A stretch of DNA of 64,000 nucleotides. Source: Stromatinia cepivora. Lineage: Eukaryota > Ascomycota > Leotiomycetes > Helotiales > Sclerotiniaceae. Under the pieces are notes generated by a model. The model did no database searches. It had not been told where the DNA came from and saw nothing but the letters and a program-made list of their open reading frames with translations. Position 1 is the stretch's first letter; every line of letters starts with the position of its first letter. Both the position numbers and the translations under genes were made by a program. Positions 25,590 through 37,676 of the stretch are shown here, in pieces. The stretch spans positions 682,001-746,000 of the forward strand of contig RCTD01000013.1 of NCBI GenBank assembly GCA_014898415.1, written 5' to 3'.

Positions 25590-25898
25590 TATTACAGGAT
25601 AATATGATTATATAATACTTTCAGAGATCGTTGAATAAATAGTATATATGATTGGTAGAGTAAAAGAATTGAATGATTTGCTTTTGATTATATGAATCAA
25701 GAGTTATATATATAGAACAAATGAATGGTTATTTAGTTGATATACACCTTAATTAGACTAGATCTTTGTTTATTAGTATATCAGGATCACCTTATTAATT
25801 GATGGATTGATAAAGGCTAGTAGATCCTTTATTCTGATTGGAAAGTATACGCTTTGATCCTTTATAAGATACAGGGGATTGCAGGGCTTTCCGTGACA
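25590..25898 (-). repeat. C2 5' LTR (309 bp)
   Basis: Read on the minus strand it begins TGTCACGGAAAGCCCTGC and ends CCTGTAATA. The outer end is well preserved. A primer-binding-like site (GTTATAAGCCCAATAACT) follows on the minus strand from 25589. Confidence 0.88.
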
Positions 25899-26602
25899 AA
25901 TAAGCTATCTATAGTTTTATTTACTTCGATGATATAATTAATTAGATCGAATTAAGGAGCGATTTTATTCAAATCGATATTAATAATCGCTGTTTCATCT
26001 GGATAATGCTTTTGTAAAGCTTTTCTTATAATTTCAGTATCAATTTGATTATCTTTAATAAATTATTAGAAGCGATTCTTCTTTTTGATATAGTTCTGAA
26101 AATCCAATTCATTGGTTTAATAGGTTAAGGTATTGGCGAAAGGATTATTTTTTCCAGGGCGATATATAATAATAAAGTTATAATTGATTAAAACTTCTAT
26201 CCAATAAATTTATTAAATATTAAGAATTTTAATAATCATAAAATATTCGAGGGTTTTATGGTTGATATAAACCTTGATTTTATATAATGAACTAGCGAAT
26301 TCTGTTTTCTAATGATTGAAAGATCGAATGATTGATAATATTTCTTTATTATAAATTTTATAGTTCAATTCAGCAGTAATTATGATTTTAAAGAAATAAG
26401 TTACAGGAAATCAATCTTCGCTATATTATTATGATAATATATTAGCAATTACCCCATCGAATATATCTATTTCGAGTATATAAAGGAATCGGTAATTATA
26501 ATATTATAGAAGCGAAGCGGAGATAAACTTTTTTTTCAAAATATTAAATATATTTTGATATACTTTATCGAATACAAACTTAATGTTTGCTTTAATGAAT
26601 TC
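25899..26602 (-). pseudogene. A1 fragment: RNase H region
   Basis: A piece of A1 between C2 and A2, colinear with A2 29066-29770. The minus strand should hold the decayed RNase H domain; the homologous frame is best preserved in A2 (29535-29233). It is interrupted at 26602 by A2, with the duplication AATTC. Confidence 0.8.
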
Positions 26603-26884
26603 TGTGACGCACAAAAGCCGTAGTAGAGCTGAATAAACAGGGTCAATTATGTTCTTTAGAATTTATAATTGAAGAATTATGGTTTATAAGGAGCGATTAG
26701 ATATATATATACAAATATCCATTTGTGGGCTGTAGGGTTGTGTGTAAGCATTATTAGGGTTACCATTTTATTATACTAAATTGTATAATTTGTAATACAT
26801 ACATATAGATGATCAATTCATAAATTGATATAGGAGATAAGAGGTATCATATAGTTAGTCTCCTGTGGTTCACAATTTGTGATA
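26603..26884 (-). repeat. A2 3' LTR (282 bp)
   Basis: The outer end keeps TGTGACGCACAAAAGCCG; the inner end has decayed to GTGATA. On the minus strand AGGAAAGGGTAG, a polypurine tract, precedes it at 26885-26896. Confidence 0.9.
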
Positions 26885-26984
26885 CTACCCTTTCCTTTAG
26901 AAAAGCTCGCCCTCGAATGTTTCACTCCTTTGTTTCATTGTTATTTCATCGGAAATTAGTTTTTGTGAAGATTTATAAACTTTA

Positions 26985-27315
26985 AATCAATTAGATTAGT
27001 CATTTTGGTTGATTTAATCAATTTACTGGAAATTAATCAAATTGACCAAATTAATCAATCAAATTGACCAAAATGATAAATGAATTGATCAAATCGATCA
27101 AATCGTTCATCAATTGGTTAAATTAATATTGATTTGTATTTTTCTTGATTTAGGGAATCTTTGAAAAGAAAAAGTTTCAATAGAAAAGGGAAGGAGGTTG
27201 AATTATGGTATAGTGATGATGGATAGTTAATATAATCAATTCCGAAATCGACCAAATTAATCGATCAAATTGACCAAATTGATCAAATTAACCAAATCAA
27301 TTAAATTGAACAAAA
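26985..27315. repeat. 9-bp repeat array in A2
   Basis: Units such as GACCAAATT, GATCAAATT and AACCAAATC follow one another with a 9-bp period around 27250-27310; a second, looser group is at 26995-27125. The position and pattern are the same as in A1 at 5440-5760. Confidence 0.65.
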
Positions 27316-27546
27316 TCGACAGGGGTGACGTTATATTTCATTCTTATCATATTCAAGCTTCCCTTTGCATGATTTTTTTGAAATAATCATAAGTATATAT
27401 TGTCTTTGTATTATCTTGATAGTAGCAGCTTATCTATTATATAAAACTCGGGTTATATACATATACAATCAAATTCCCTCGAATTTGTATAGATTTTTGA
27501 TCCTTTTACAATTATATATATATATATTATTATAAAATTATAATAT

Positions 27547-27834
27547 TTAATCTGCTATATTAAAGAACACTTTTCTTTCCCTTGATTTTATAAGTGAATC
27601 GTTATCTATATGATTATAATTATCCTCTCCGCTCTTATAGAGCTTTATCCAATCAATTAATCGATTGAAAGAACCAAACAATGTTAGATTGACCAGATGA
27701 AAATTGTACAGGAGATATAATGATATTTTAAAATCGGAAACAGAATACCAAATAAAATCGATATCGCTATTAAGCCATGAGATTCTATATAATAGGGTTT
27801 TTCGTGTTTTCTTTATTACTAAAACCTTTTCCAT
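27547..27834 (-). pseudogene. A2 chromodomain (integrase C-terminus)
   Basis: A 95-codon open stretch. KVLVIKKTRKTLLYRISWLN corresponds to the chromodomain pattern ..VE.IL..R.....YLVKWLGY. WYSVSDFKIS..LLYNFH follows, matching W.P..DL.....LI..FH. The tail (FGSFNRLIDWIKLYKSGEDN) matches the usual basic/acidic extension of fungal chromoviruses. It lies at the end of the pol polyprotein, just before the repeat array and 3' LTR, as expected. Confidence 0.8.
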
Positions 27835-28170
27835 TTTTTATTCCGAATCGCCAGTTATATTAATAAGCAGAGATGGTTCGAGTATCTGATCAGAAAGAGG
27901 ATCGTTATATACTTTGTATAATCGATCTGAAAGGAAAACAGAATGAATTTTCATTGTAATCAGGAGTTCGAATTTGAAAGAACTTCCAAATCGATTAATG
28001 ATTTTGAATCTTCCTTGAATTGGGAAATCCAGTTTCTTGAATAATCTCTAAATAAAATAATTTTTTATATTAAATTATATATAATCTCCGATATCGAAAT
28101 CGACCTTACGCCAATAAACATTCATAGATTTCGATATCTTGACTTGGATATACAATAAATCTTCTTTCGT

Positions 28171-28356
28171 TCATACAAAAACTAATCTATTATATTCTAT
28201 ATATATACAAGTATCATATATATTTATATCATCTGTTAGCTTACCAGCGTCTTCCTTCCATTCCCATATACATTTCAATATATACCTGTATAGGGTTTCA
28301 TAGGGTATAAGCCCTCCTAAGAAATCATATAGAAGAGTAAATTGCGCGTAATCCAT
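28171..28356 (-). pseudogene. A2 integrase core end
   Basis: MDYAQFTLLYDFLGGLIPYE followed by LYRYILK and W.E corresponds to the well-conserved gypsy integrase segment E.AQFAYN......G.SPFE..YG..P. This is just after the catalytic Glu of the D,D-35-E core. Substitutions are heavy, and the preceding core at 28360-28735 is broken. Confidence 0.75.
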
Positions 28357-28735
28357 TATAAATAGGAATTCTGATTAATCGTTTTGATAATAGCTAACAA
28401 ACAGCCTTAACTATTGCTAAAAATACTAATTATAAATCTCAATTTGATTATCAATTTGAAGATAATGAACAATGGATAGTTTGAAATCGATTCTTAAGAT
28501 TTAGCTGAATTCCTTTTAAAATTATAATATAAATTAAGGACTGCGATCCGATACTATAATATTAAAAGGATTATAATATCGATATATATAATAAAGATAT
28601 AATTATACTTGAACTCGAATATTAATTGATTTGTAATAAAATATAAAGATAACTTGCTTCGTTAATCGATCAATAATAACTAAAATGTTGTTATATCCAT
28701 ATTTATCCTTATTAAAGCTACAATAGTTTATAATG

Positions 28736-29070
28736 ATATATTGCTATACTCGATTAGGAATCGGAAATGGATGCAATAAATTGAGGGTACAATCGTATAG
28801 AACAGAACTGCATTTACAGGCATAACAATTATATATATATTTGATTACGGTATTGTGTATTCTGAGCCAATAATATTATTGAGATAATAAAAAGTAGGTT
28901 TTGTTTATACCAAGATAAGTAATGGAAACGGAATTATAGGTTTCATAAATCAAATAAATTCGAAGGTTATCGATATCAAATATCACCAGGCGGTCATTAT
29001 AGAGCAAAAGATCATTTTGGAGTGATATATACTTGTGATCTTAGGTAATTTGTATTCTGAATGCTAATAA
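28736..29070 (-). pseudogene. A2 integrase zinc-finger region
   Basis: Colinear with the A1 piece 15622-15957, whose frame is better preserved. It should encode the HHCC finger region between RNase H and the integrase core. No open frame survives in this copy. Confidence 0.6.
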
Positions 29071-29232
29071 GCTATCTGTAGTTTTATTTGTTTTGATGAT
29101 ATAATTAACTAGATCGAATCGAGGAGCGATTTCATTCAAATCGATACTAGTAATCGTTATTTCGTTTAAATGATGCTTTCGTAAAACTTTTTTTATGATT
29201 TTGATATCAACTTGATTATCTTTAATAAATTA

Positions 29233-29535
29233 TTAAAGGCAATTCTTTTTCTTGGTATAGTTCTGGAGGTTCAACTCATTGGTCCGACAGATTAAAGTAT
29301 TAGCGAAAGGGTTATCTTTTCCAAAGCGATATATAATAATGAAGTTATAATCAATTAGAACTTCTATCCAGCGAGCTTGTTGGGCATTGAAAGTCTTGGT
29401 AGTCATGAAATATTTGAGGGCCTTATAATCGGTATAAATTTTGATTTTATATAGTGAATCGGTGAGTTCTGTTCTCCAATAGTTAAGAGATCGAATGATT
29501 GATAGCATTTCTTTGTTATAAACTTTGTAATTCAA
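29233..29535 (-). pseudogene. A2 RNase H
   Basis: A 100-codon stretch with clear gypsy RNase H features: NYKVYNKEMLSIIRSLNYWR (usual NYEIYDKELLAII..F..WR), IYTDYKALKYFMTTK (TDHKNLEYFMTTK), and QARWIEVLIDYNFIIIYRFG followed by DNPFANTL (..ARW.E.L..F.F.I.YRPGK.N..AD.LSR). The catalytic Asp/Glu pattern is partly kept. It is the best-preserved enzyme segment of family A. Confidence 0.85.
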
Positions 29536-29592
29536 TTCAGTAGCAATTATGGTTTTGGAGAAATAAATTATAGGAAACCAATCTTCGCTATA

Positions 29593-29784
29593 CTATTGTA
29601 ATAACATATTAGCAATTACTTTATCGGATATATTTGTTTCAAGTATACAGGGGAATCGGTGATTATAATATTGCAGGAGTAGAATGGAGATAAGCTTTTT
29701 CTTTAAGATATTAAATGCGTTTTGGTATACTTCGTCGAATACGAACTTAATATTTGTTTTAATGAGTTTGTTGAAAGATTTCAC
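29593..29784 (-). pseudogene. A2 RT-RNase H connection segment
   Basis: A 63-codon stretch, SFNKLIKTNIKFVFDEVYQN then AFNILKKKLISILLLQYYN and LETNISDKVIANMLLQ. It matches the gypsy stretch PLT.LTKK...F.W...C..AF..LK..L..AP.L..YD......LETDASD..VG.VL.Q that opens RNase H. Confidence 0.8.
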
Positions 29785-30054
29785 TATTATATTATAATCC
29801 TTAATAAATTATCGATAAAAATTATAAAAATCGAAGAATAATTGAATCCCTTTTATTATTATCGGAAAGGTTCAATTCTCAATTATTTTAATCTTTTCAG
29901 GATCCATTTTTATTCCTTTAGTAAAGATAATAAAGTCCAAATATTTAGTATATATAATATTGAATTTGTATTTCTTGAGATCCGTTTATAGACTAATAAC
30001 TTTTAATCATTCGAAAATTAGTTTAATATAAATTTGATACTTTTTTTTGTTTTT

Positions 30055-30597
30055 GGAATAGATTAGAATATCGTTGAGATATATTATACAAAAAACATCT
30101 AAATAATTGAATAAAATATTATTTATATAATACTAATAGATTATAGAATTATTCGTTAATCTGAATAGTACGACCTTGTATTTGTATAATCCGTATCGGA
30201 TTTGGAAGATAGTATATTCTTTCGAAACAGGATCTATTTTTATACAATGGAAAGTTTAATGAATATTGAGTTTGATAAAGATCTTAGTATTGGAAAGTCG
30301 AAAAAGTATTTTGTCGATCAAAGGGAAGGGATATTGATCTTTATGCATTAAGGAATTCAATAATCTGAAATCTATATAGAACTTCAAATTATTATTGGGT
30401 TTCTTAATGAATAAAATGAATACAGTATAAGAGACTTGATTAAATTCAATAAAATCTTTGCTAAAGTTATTCATAATATATTCTTTAATGATTTCCAATT
30501 GTTCTAAAGATATCTTATAAAGCAAACTATAATATAAAGTTTGTTCTCTTTTGTTTTCCAATATAATTTTATAATTATAAAATCGGTTAAAAGGCAA
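30055..30597 (-). pseudogene. A2 reverse transcriptase
   Basis: The 113-codon stretch at 30597-30256 has YSLLYKISLEQLEIIKEYIM, FIEFNQVSYTVFILFIKKPN, FYIDFRLLNSLMHKDQYPFP and LIDKILFRLSNTKIFIKLNI, the typical blocks of Ty3/gypsy RT. The catalytic box, separated from it by stops, reads YLNDILIYS at 30055-30081, so YLDD has lost its first Asp (G to A). The same box in A1 (33944-33970) reads YLNNILIYS, with both Asp lost. Confidence 0.85.
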
Positions 30598-33371
30598 GAT
30601 GTTTGATTTATACTTAGAAAAAGCTTGATAATATTGTTGATATTCAAATAGTATTTCAAATTCTGAATCGATTTCGGCTAATACTTAATCGAATTTCTTT
30701 CGAATTTTTGTATTCTTGAATTCGATCAAAACAACCAGTATTCTCTTTTCCGTATATCATTTGTTTCATTGAAAGTTTATCATATCATCAAATTCTTTTA
30801 AAATAATAGTAAAGAATTCAGTTTGTTCATCTCTTTTGTATTCTAATTGAAACTTATCAGGTTTGAATATATATAAATCGAGGATTTCGGGCAATATACA
30901 GAAAAGGTATTCGTAGATCTGCAATGGTAATATAATTGGTTGGGAAGAAGGTGGATTGAACTTGAAAGGAATCAGGACTTTTTCCTTTTCAACAAGAATC
31001 TGTATTGTATTTATATTTAAAGGTTCTTATTATATATTATCAATTATAATTGATTTGTTTAATTATAAATCTCTTCGATTCTAATATTCTTTGAATTGAT
31101 CATCTCGTCGATCAATATCTTATTGAATTAATCGATCGATCTTTCGTTTACAAAAGGATAATTAAATAACAAGGAGATTATTCGAATAGAAAATAATACA
31201 GGGTCTTTTTTTAAACTATTCAAAACATCTATTAAAGTAATCGAACTTTGCTCGAATCTTTGATAACCAAAATCTATCTAAAATAACACTATAACTCCCT
31301 AATTCAGTAATAAAAAAAAGAATAAAAAATTGTTCATAACTATCAATTGTTAAATTAAGGAATATGAAATAGATAATAGTATGGCCTTATATATCATTAT
31401 ACCCTTTAACTTCAATTGAAGCTTCAAACAATATAATTCTGGATTTAAATATAGGAAATAAACAAATAAGGAGTATAATATTAATAAAAGCGAATCTATT
31501 TGCTTTAAAATCAATAAATACTTTTAATCGATAAGTATAACCATTTTTCGAAAGATTGTAAAGAAGAGTGAATGCTTTTTTTTCTATAAACTTGATTAAA
31601 TCAAGAAATCTTATATCTTATATAATATTTAGAATGGAAACAAAATCTAAACATTTGGTTTTAAACGTTTTTTTTTTTCTAAACAAGTATTCTGTATAAC
31701 TTTAGTTATAACTTTTAAATTAAAGTCTTCTTCAATATCCCGATATTCTTCGAATTCTTCTGTTTCTTCTTATACCATCTCGATTTCATTGAGGTTATCG
31801 ATACAAGACATCGATATATATACTGCTCCAAAAGAAGGAGAAAACGACGAACATTTGAAGTTCGAATAATTATTGGATGCGGTAGAACCAGTATATCCGG
31901 GAAGGGTATTTCAAGATAGAAATGGTTTCGGGAATATAGAGATTCCAAAATTAAAGCTATTAAAGTTCCGAAAGGGTTACAAAGAGTTCGTAATAGCCAT
32001 TGATTTGTGAATAGCTATAAGGGCTTTTCAACCAATATAATATTGATTTCGTTTTTGTAATAAAACTTCGTTTTGATTTACTCTAATAAATATATTTATG
32101 AATTCTTCTATAATCTTATAATCCTTAATAGATATTGTTATTATTCGCAAAAGAAAATCGGAAATCTTCTATTCGAAATCCCTAAATAGAACCTTATCAT
32201 CGATAATCTCTATTTAGATAACAAGTAATCTAAATTTCCTATATTATTTTAAGAAATTGTTATATCGAGTTGTATTAGATATAACTTACATTTTATATTG
32301 AAAACAAATATCATCGATTTCAACCGGATTCTAATAAATCGCTACAAATTGTTCGATCAATTCGAGTATTATAAGTTGGGGCATTCGTATGTAAAAAGTA
32401 TGATAATATATTTGTACTTCCGATTCAGTTTAATCGATTATATATATACGGCGTTACATTTCACTTTTAAATAATATAATATATAATTCGAATCGTTCTA
32501 TAATCAATAATTATTATAAATTAATTTTAAATTCAATACTATTATTAAATTTAATAATAAGATTTGTAGGTTTTGATATATATATATCTTATTGCGAATT
32601 ATGATTGATACAGGAATACGATCTTGATCAATTAGATCGGTTTTTTGAATGAGAGGACCCCTGATTATTAAATAAATTATCATTTTCTAAAAAAGAAGGA
32701 GAATCCTTGGAGAACCCCGGATGATCAGGTTGTCTAATCAAAGTTTTCTTCTTCTGATTTCGGGATCTTCGGATTTGCTTGAATAAAGGTCCTTGAATTT
32801 CGATTGAAAAAATAAAGGGAATCCCAGATACTATTATTAACCTGAATACTTATATAAGTATCACTTGAAGCTCAAAAGAAGATTGCATTATTATAAAGCT
32901 CGTTATTATTATAATTTTCAATTATCGATTTTCCTCTTTTAAATTTATAATTATTATATAAAGATCTTATAATTATAATAATAATTCGAAAAAAACAATT
33001 GAATTACTAGGAGTATTAACTTTATATACTGGAATCTTCTCTTTACCAGTTTTCTTTCTTCCAATAATAACGTTATTCAATTCTGTATTCATATTTTCTT
33101 CGAAGAGTTATTGAAATAATTGAAGAGAAGGAAAGGATTCCTCAGAATATACTTTCGAAGATTTGAAGCGTACAGGAAAAAGAGTTTGTTATATTATGAA
33201 AGTGATAATACACTTCTAAAGATATTTATATCTTCATCGATTAAATCGGAATAGATCTTTTTCCTTTAGATATAACATTTGTAAAAGTTTATTTAAGAAG
33301 GTATTATTAAAATAAAATATTATTTGAAAGATCACCAGATAACCGGACGCTTATAAATGAATTGTAAATAA
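30598..33371 (-). pseudogene. A2 gag and protease region, decayed
   Basis: The 5' part of the A2 internal region up to the 5' LTR. No domain can be read with confidence. A 77-codon stretch at 31948-31715 is open, but I see no zinc knuckle or protease motif in it. It is colinear with A1 37900-40621. Confidence 0.6.
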
Positions 33372-33653
33372 TATAATACACAAAAACCATAGTAAAGCTG
33401 AATAAATAGGATCAATTATATTCTTTAGAATCTACAATTGAAGAATTATGGTTCATAAGGAGCGACTAGATATATATACACAAATACCCATTTGTGGGCT
33501 GCAGGATTGTGTATAAGCATTATTAAGGTTACTATTTTACTATACTAAATCGTATGATTCATAACACATACGCACAGATGATCAGCTCATAAATTGATAT
33601 GGGAGATAAGAGGTATCACGTGGTTAGCCTCCTGTGGTTCACGATTCGTGACA
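33372..33653 (-). repeat. A2 5' LTR (282 bp)
   Basis: Read on the minus strand it begins TGTCACGAATCGTGAACC, with that outer end well preserved and GC-rich. The inner end is decayed (plus strand TATAATACAC in place of TGTGACGCAC). Confidence 0.9.
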
Positions 33654-34284
33654 AATTCATTGAGAGATTTTGCTATTATATTGTAATCCTTAATGAACCA
33701 TCGATAAAAATTGTAAAAACCAAGGAATGATTAGATTCTTTTCATTATTATCAGAAAGATCCAATTCTCAATTATTTTAATCTTTTCAGGGTCCATCTCT
33801 ACTTTTTTAGTAAAGATAATAAAATCCAAATATTTGGTATATATAATATTGAATTCATATTTCTTGAAATTCATTTATAGATTAATAATTTCTAATTATT
33901 CGAGAATTAGTTTAATGTAAGTTTGGTGCTTTTCTTCGTTTTCGGAATAGATTAGAATATTGTTGAGGTATATTGTATAAAAAATGTTTAAGTAATTGAA
34001 TAGAATATCATTTATATAATATTAATAGGTTACAGGATTATTTGTTAATTTAAATAGTACGATCTTGTATTTATATAATCTGTATCAGATTCGAAAAGTA
34101 ATATATTCTTTCGAAGTAGAATCTATTTTTATATAATAGAAAGTTTGATGAATATCGAATTTAATAAAGATTTTAGTATTGAAAAACCGAGAAAGTGTTT
34201 TATCGATCAAAGGAAAGGAATATTGATCTTTATATATTAAGGAATTTAATAATTTGAAGTTTATATAGAATCTCAAATTATTAT
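33654..34284 (-). pseudogene. A1 fragment: reverse transcriptase
   Basis: A1 resumes after A2 with the RT region. A 63-codon stretch at 34276-34085 reads RFYINFKLLNSLIYKDQYSF then PLIDKTLSRFFNTKIFIKFD, parallel to the A2 RT. The catalytic box at 33944-33970 reads YLNN. It is cut at 34284 by B3. Confidence 0.85.
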
Positions 34285-35960
34285 TGTCACGAGATACACG
34301 TGATCGCGTCCGATCGGGCTAGTACAGTACTAAGCTTCGAGCCGATCATATATATAGCTTTGTAGTATACTCTCTTTAGCTTTATAACTTTTAATTCTAA
34401 GATTGATCTTTAAATACTCATTAGGTTCGTTATATTATTAAAAGCTCTTCCAAATAAAAAATGAAATAATATCTATATATATTTATATACACTCTGTTTA
34501 CTTTTATTTAAATATATTGTTTATATTCTCTTGTTTATATATAAATCTTCTTGATATTATTCGAAAGTATTATCTTTTTTCTTATCCTTAATTTCTAAAT
34601 TATAAATTACAATTCAATAAACTTCGCAATTACAAAACTTCATAACAAAATGATTTATCAACGGGATGAAATCTTGTTCCTACATTCTCTGATTCTCGAA
34701 TACATTCTTATTATTCATATTCCTTTTCATCCAAAACCCTTTCTCTTTGATCCTGAAAAGTTCAATAATAGCTCTCAAAAATTCGATACCTGGTTTCCTT
34801 CGATTCGAACGAAACTATAAGTAGATAGCATTGTGATCGATAACTTTATAACTTAATTTTATTATATTTATCTCAATTTCGAATCTCATATATAAACTAT
34901 AATATTACCTTAGCTTTCTTCTTTTAATCAAAATATTCCTTTAGATCATATAACGATTCTGAATCAATTTATATACATTTACAACAATCCAAATAAAGTT
35001 CAAAAAGCCGAAGATAAGTTATTCATTTTCAAATAAAGAACCGATTCTCTATATACCTATATTATAAAATTCGAAAGAACTCTTTACAAAACCAAAAATC
35101 AGAATTAACCCGATTCGAATAAAATCTCAACCTTTCGTAATAAACTCAATATTACTTTTAAAAATCGTTTTTCTCAATAGCTTTCTCTTCCCCACTTCTA
35201 TTCTGATTTTGTTCAAATTATACAACAACTAACTGCTTATATAATAAATGGATTCCTTATATTATCCTACTCTAATAAATCTAAAGCCCTATATATATTA
35301 CAGAATCCATCCCATTTTCGAAATTATAATTTAATGGACATTAACAACCTTAATATTATTAATACCCTTAGCCCTTTTGATATCCAATCGAATAAGCCCG
35401 ATCATACCTTGATTCTATTCCATATACAAATGCCCAAGTTTTCCCTTTCTAAAAGAATTCTTTTGTACAAGCAAAATAAATATATACAATATAGAAATAA
35501 CTTTTATTAAATACGAATCTATTCATTAAACCCATATCAAAGAATCCGAGATCGATAAGAGCTTATTCCGATTATTATATTGATTATTGAATCCAAAAAC
35601 AACGATAATAAGGATCTAAAAGAGATAATCAATAACCGATATTTTGAAGATCACTTGGAGAAAACATATAATACAATGGATACATATTCGTTAACTATAA
35701 TGCAATCCACATATCAGGAATTTTTATTAAAAGAAAATTAGTAATTATTTTGTACTTAAATCATTCATTTAAAATGAGTTCGAAATGAATTTTTCAGAAG
35801 AGGGGGGTAGTGTTACGAAATACATGTGATCGCGTCCGATCGGGCTAGTACAATACTAAGCTTCGAGTTGATCATATATATAGCTTCGTAGTACATTCTC
35901 TTTAACTCTGTAGCTTTTAATTCTAAGGTTGATCTCTAAACACTCGTTGGGTTCGTCACA
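34285..35960 (+). mobile_element. Non-autonomous LTR element B3
   Basis: A 1,676-bp element on the plus strand with 150-bp LTRs (34285-34434 and 35811-35960), inserted in the A1 RT with target duplication ATTAT (34280-34284 and 35961-35965). The polypurine tract AGAGGGGGGTAG ends at 35810. No coding capacity is visible. Confidence 0.92.
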
Positions 35961-36001
35961 ATTATTGGGTTTCTTGATGAATAAAATAGATGTAATATAA
36001 A
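35961..36001 (-). pseudogene. 41-bp A1 sliver between B3 and B4
   Basis: This short piece (ATTATTGGGTTTCTTGATGA and onward) matches A2 at about 30387-30427. It is all that separates the B3 and B4 insertions, so the two hit the same short stretch of the A1 RT region. Confidence 0.85.
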
Positions 36002-37676
36002 TGTCACGAGATACACGTGATCGCGTCCGATCGGGCTAGTACAGTACTAAGCTTCGAATCGATCATATATATAACTTTGTAGTACACTTTCTTTAGTTTT
36101 GTAGCTTTTAATTCTAAGGTTGATCTTTAAATGTTCATTGGGTTCGTCATATTATTAAAAGCTTTTTTAGATAAAAAATGGAATAATATTTGTATATATT
36201 TATATACACTTCGCTTGCTTTTGTTTAGGTATATCGCTTATACTTTTTCGCTTATATATAGATCTTCTTGATATTATTCAAAAGTGTTATTTTTTTTTTT
36301 TTTTTAATTTCTAAATTATAAATTATGATTCAATAAACCTTGCGATTACAGAACTTCGTAATGAAGTGATTCATTAGCGGGATGAAATCTTGTTCTTATG
36401 TTTTTTGATTCTCGAATATATTTCTGTTGTTCATATTCCTTTTTATTCGAAACCTTTTTTCCTTAATCCTGAAAAGTTCAGTAATAGTTTTCAAAAATTC
36501 GATATCTGGTTTTCTTCGATTTGAACGAAATTATAAATAGATAGTATTGCGATCAATAATTTTATAGTTTAATTTTATTATATTTATTTCAATCTCGAAT
36601 CTTATATATAAGTTATAATATTATTTCAGTTTTCTTTTTTTAATCAAAATGTTCTTTTAGATTATATGACGATTCTGGATCAATTCATATATATTTACAA
36701 TAATCCGAATAAAATCCAAGAAATCGAAGACAAATTATTCATTTTCAAATAAGGAATCGATTCTTTATATATTTATATTATAAAATTCGAAAAAACCTTT
36801 TACAAAGCCAAAGGTCAGAATTAATCCGATTCGAATAAAATCTCAATCTTTTGTAATAAACTCAATATTACTTTTAGAAATCGTTTTTTTCAATAGTTTT
36901 CTTTTTCCCATTTCTATCCCGACTTTGTTCAAATCATATAACAACTAGCTATTCGTACAACAAATGGATTCCTTGTATTATTCTATTTTAATAAGTCTAA
37001 AGCCTTATATATATTACAGAATCCATTTTATTCTCGGAACTATAATCCAATGGATATTAATAATTTTAATATTATTGATATCCTTAACCTTTTTGATATT
37101 CAATTAGATAAATTCAATTATACTTTGATTCTATTTTGTATACAAATACCTAAATTTTCCCTTTCTAAAAGAACTCTTTTGTATAAGCAAAATAAATATA
37201 TATAATATAGAAGTAACTTTCATTAAATACAAATCTATTCATTAAATCTATATCAAGGAATCCGAGATCGATAAAAGCCTATTCCGATTATTATATTAAC
37301 TACTGAATTCGAAAACAATGATGATAAGAATCTAAAAGAGATAATCAATAATCGATATTTTGAAGATCATTTGGAGGAGATATATGGTATAATGAATATA
37401 TATTCGTTGATTGTAATACAATCTGTATATCAGGAATTTTTATCAAAAAAAGATTAATGATCATTTTGTATTTAAATCATTCGTTTAAAATGAATTCGAG
37501 GCGAACTCTTCAGAAGGGGGGGGTAGTATTACGAGATATATGTGATCACGTCCGATCGGGCTAGTACAGTATTAAGCTTCGAGCCGATCATATATATAGC
37601 TTCGTAGCACACTCTCTTTAGCTCTGTAACTTTTAATTCTAAGGTTGATCTCTAAACGTTCGTTGGGTTCGTCATA
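36002..37676 (+). mobile_element. Non-autonomous LTR element B4
   Basis: A 1,675-bp element on the plus strand with 150-bp LTRs (36002-36151 and 37527-37676), inserted in A1 with target duplication ATAAA (35997-36001 and 37677-37681). The polypurine tract AAGGGGGGGGTAG ends at 37526. No coding capacity is visible. Confidence 0.92.

Larger units (their letters stand above)
15958..25898 (-). mobile_element. Ty1/copia LTR retrotransposon C2, inverted relative to C1
   Basis: The second copy of family C, on the minus strand, inserted in A1 with target duplication AATAA (15953-15957 and 25899-25903). LTRs are 15958-16266 (3') and 25590-25898 (5'), each 309 bp. It contains B2; without B2 it is 8,261 bp. 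The order of segments mirrors C1, including the antisense region, which here is on the plus strand. All sense frames are broken. Confidence 0.92.
26603..33653 (-). mobile_element. Ty3/gypsy chromovirus copy A2
   Basis: A 7,051-bp element without insertions, on the minus strand, lying inside another copy of its own family (A1). Target duplication AATTC is at 26598-26602 and 33654-33658. LTRs of 282 bp are at 33372-33653 (5') and 26603-26884 (3'). Domains on the minus strand: gag region, RT, RNase H, integrase, chromodomain. This is the chromovirus order; in such elements the chromodomain is thought to steer integration to heterochromatin (established for the group). All frames are broken. Confidence 0.93.
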
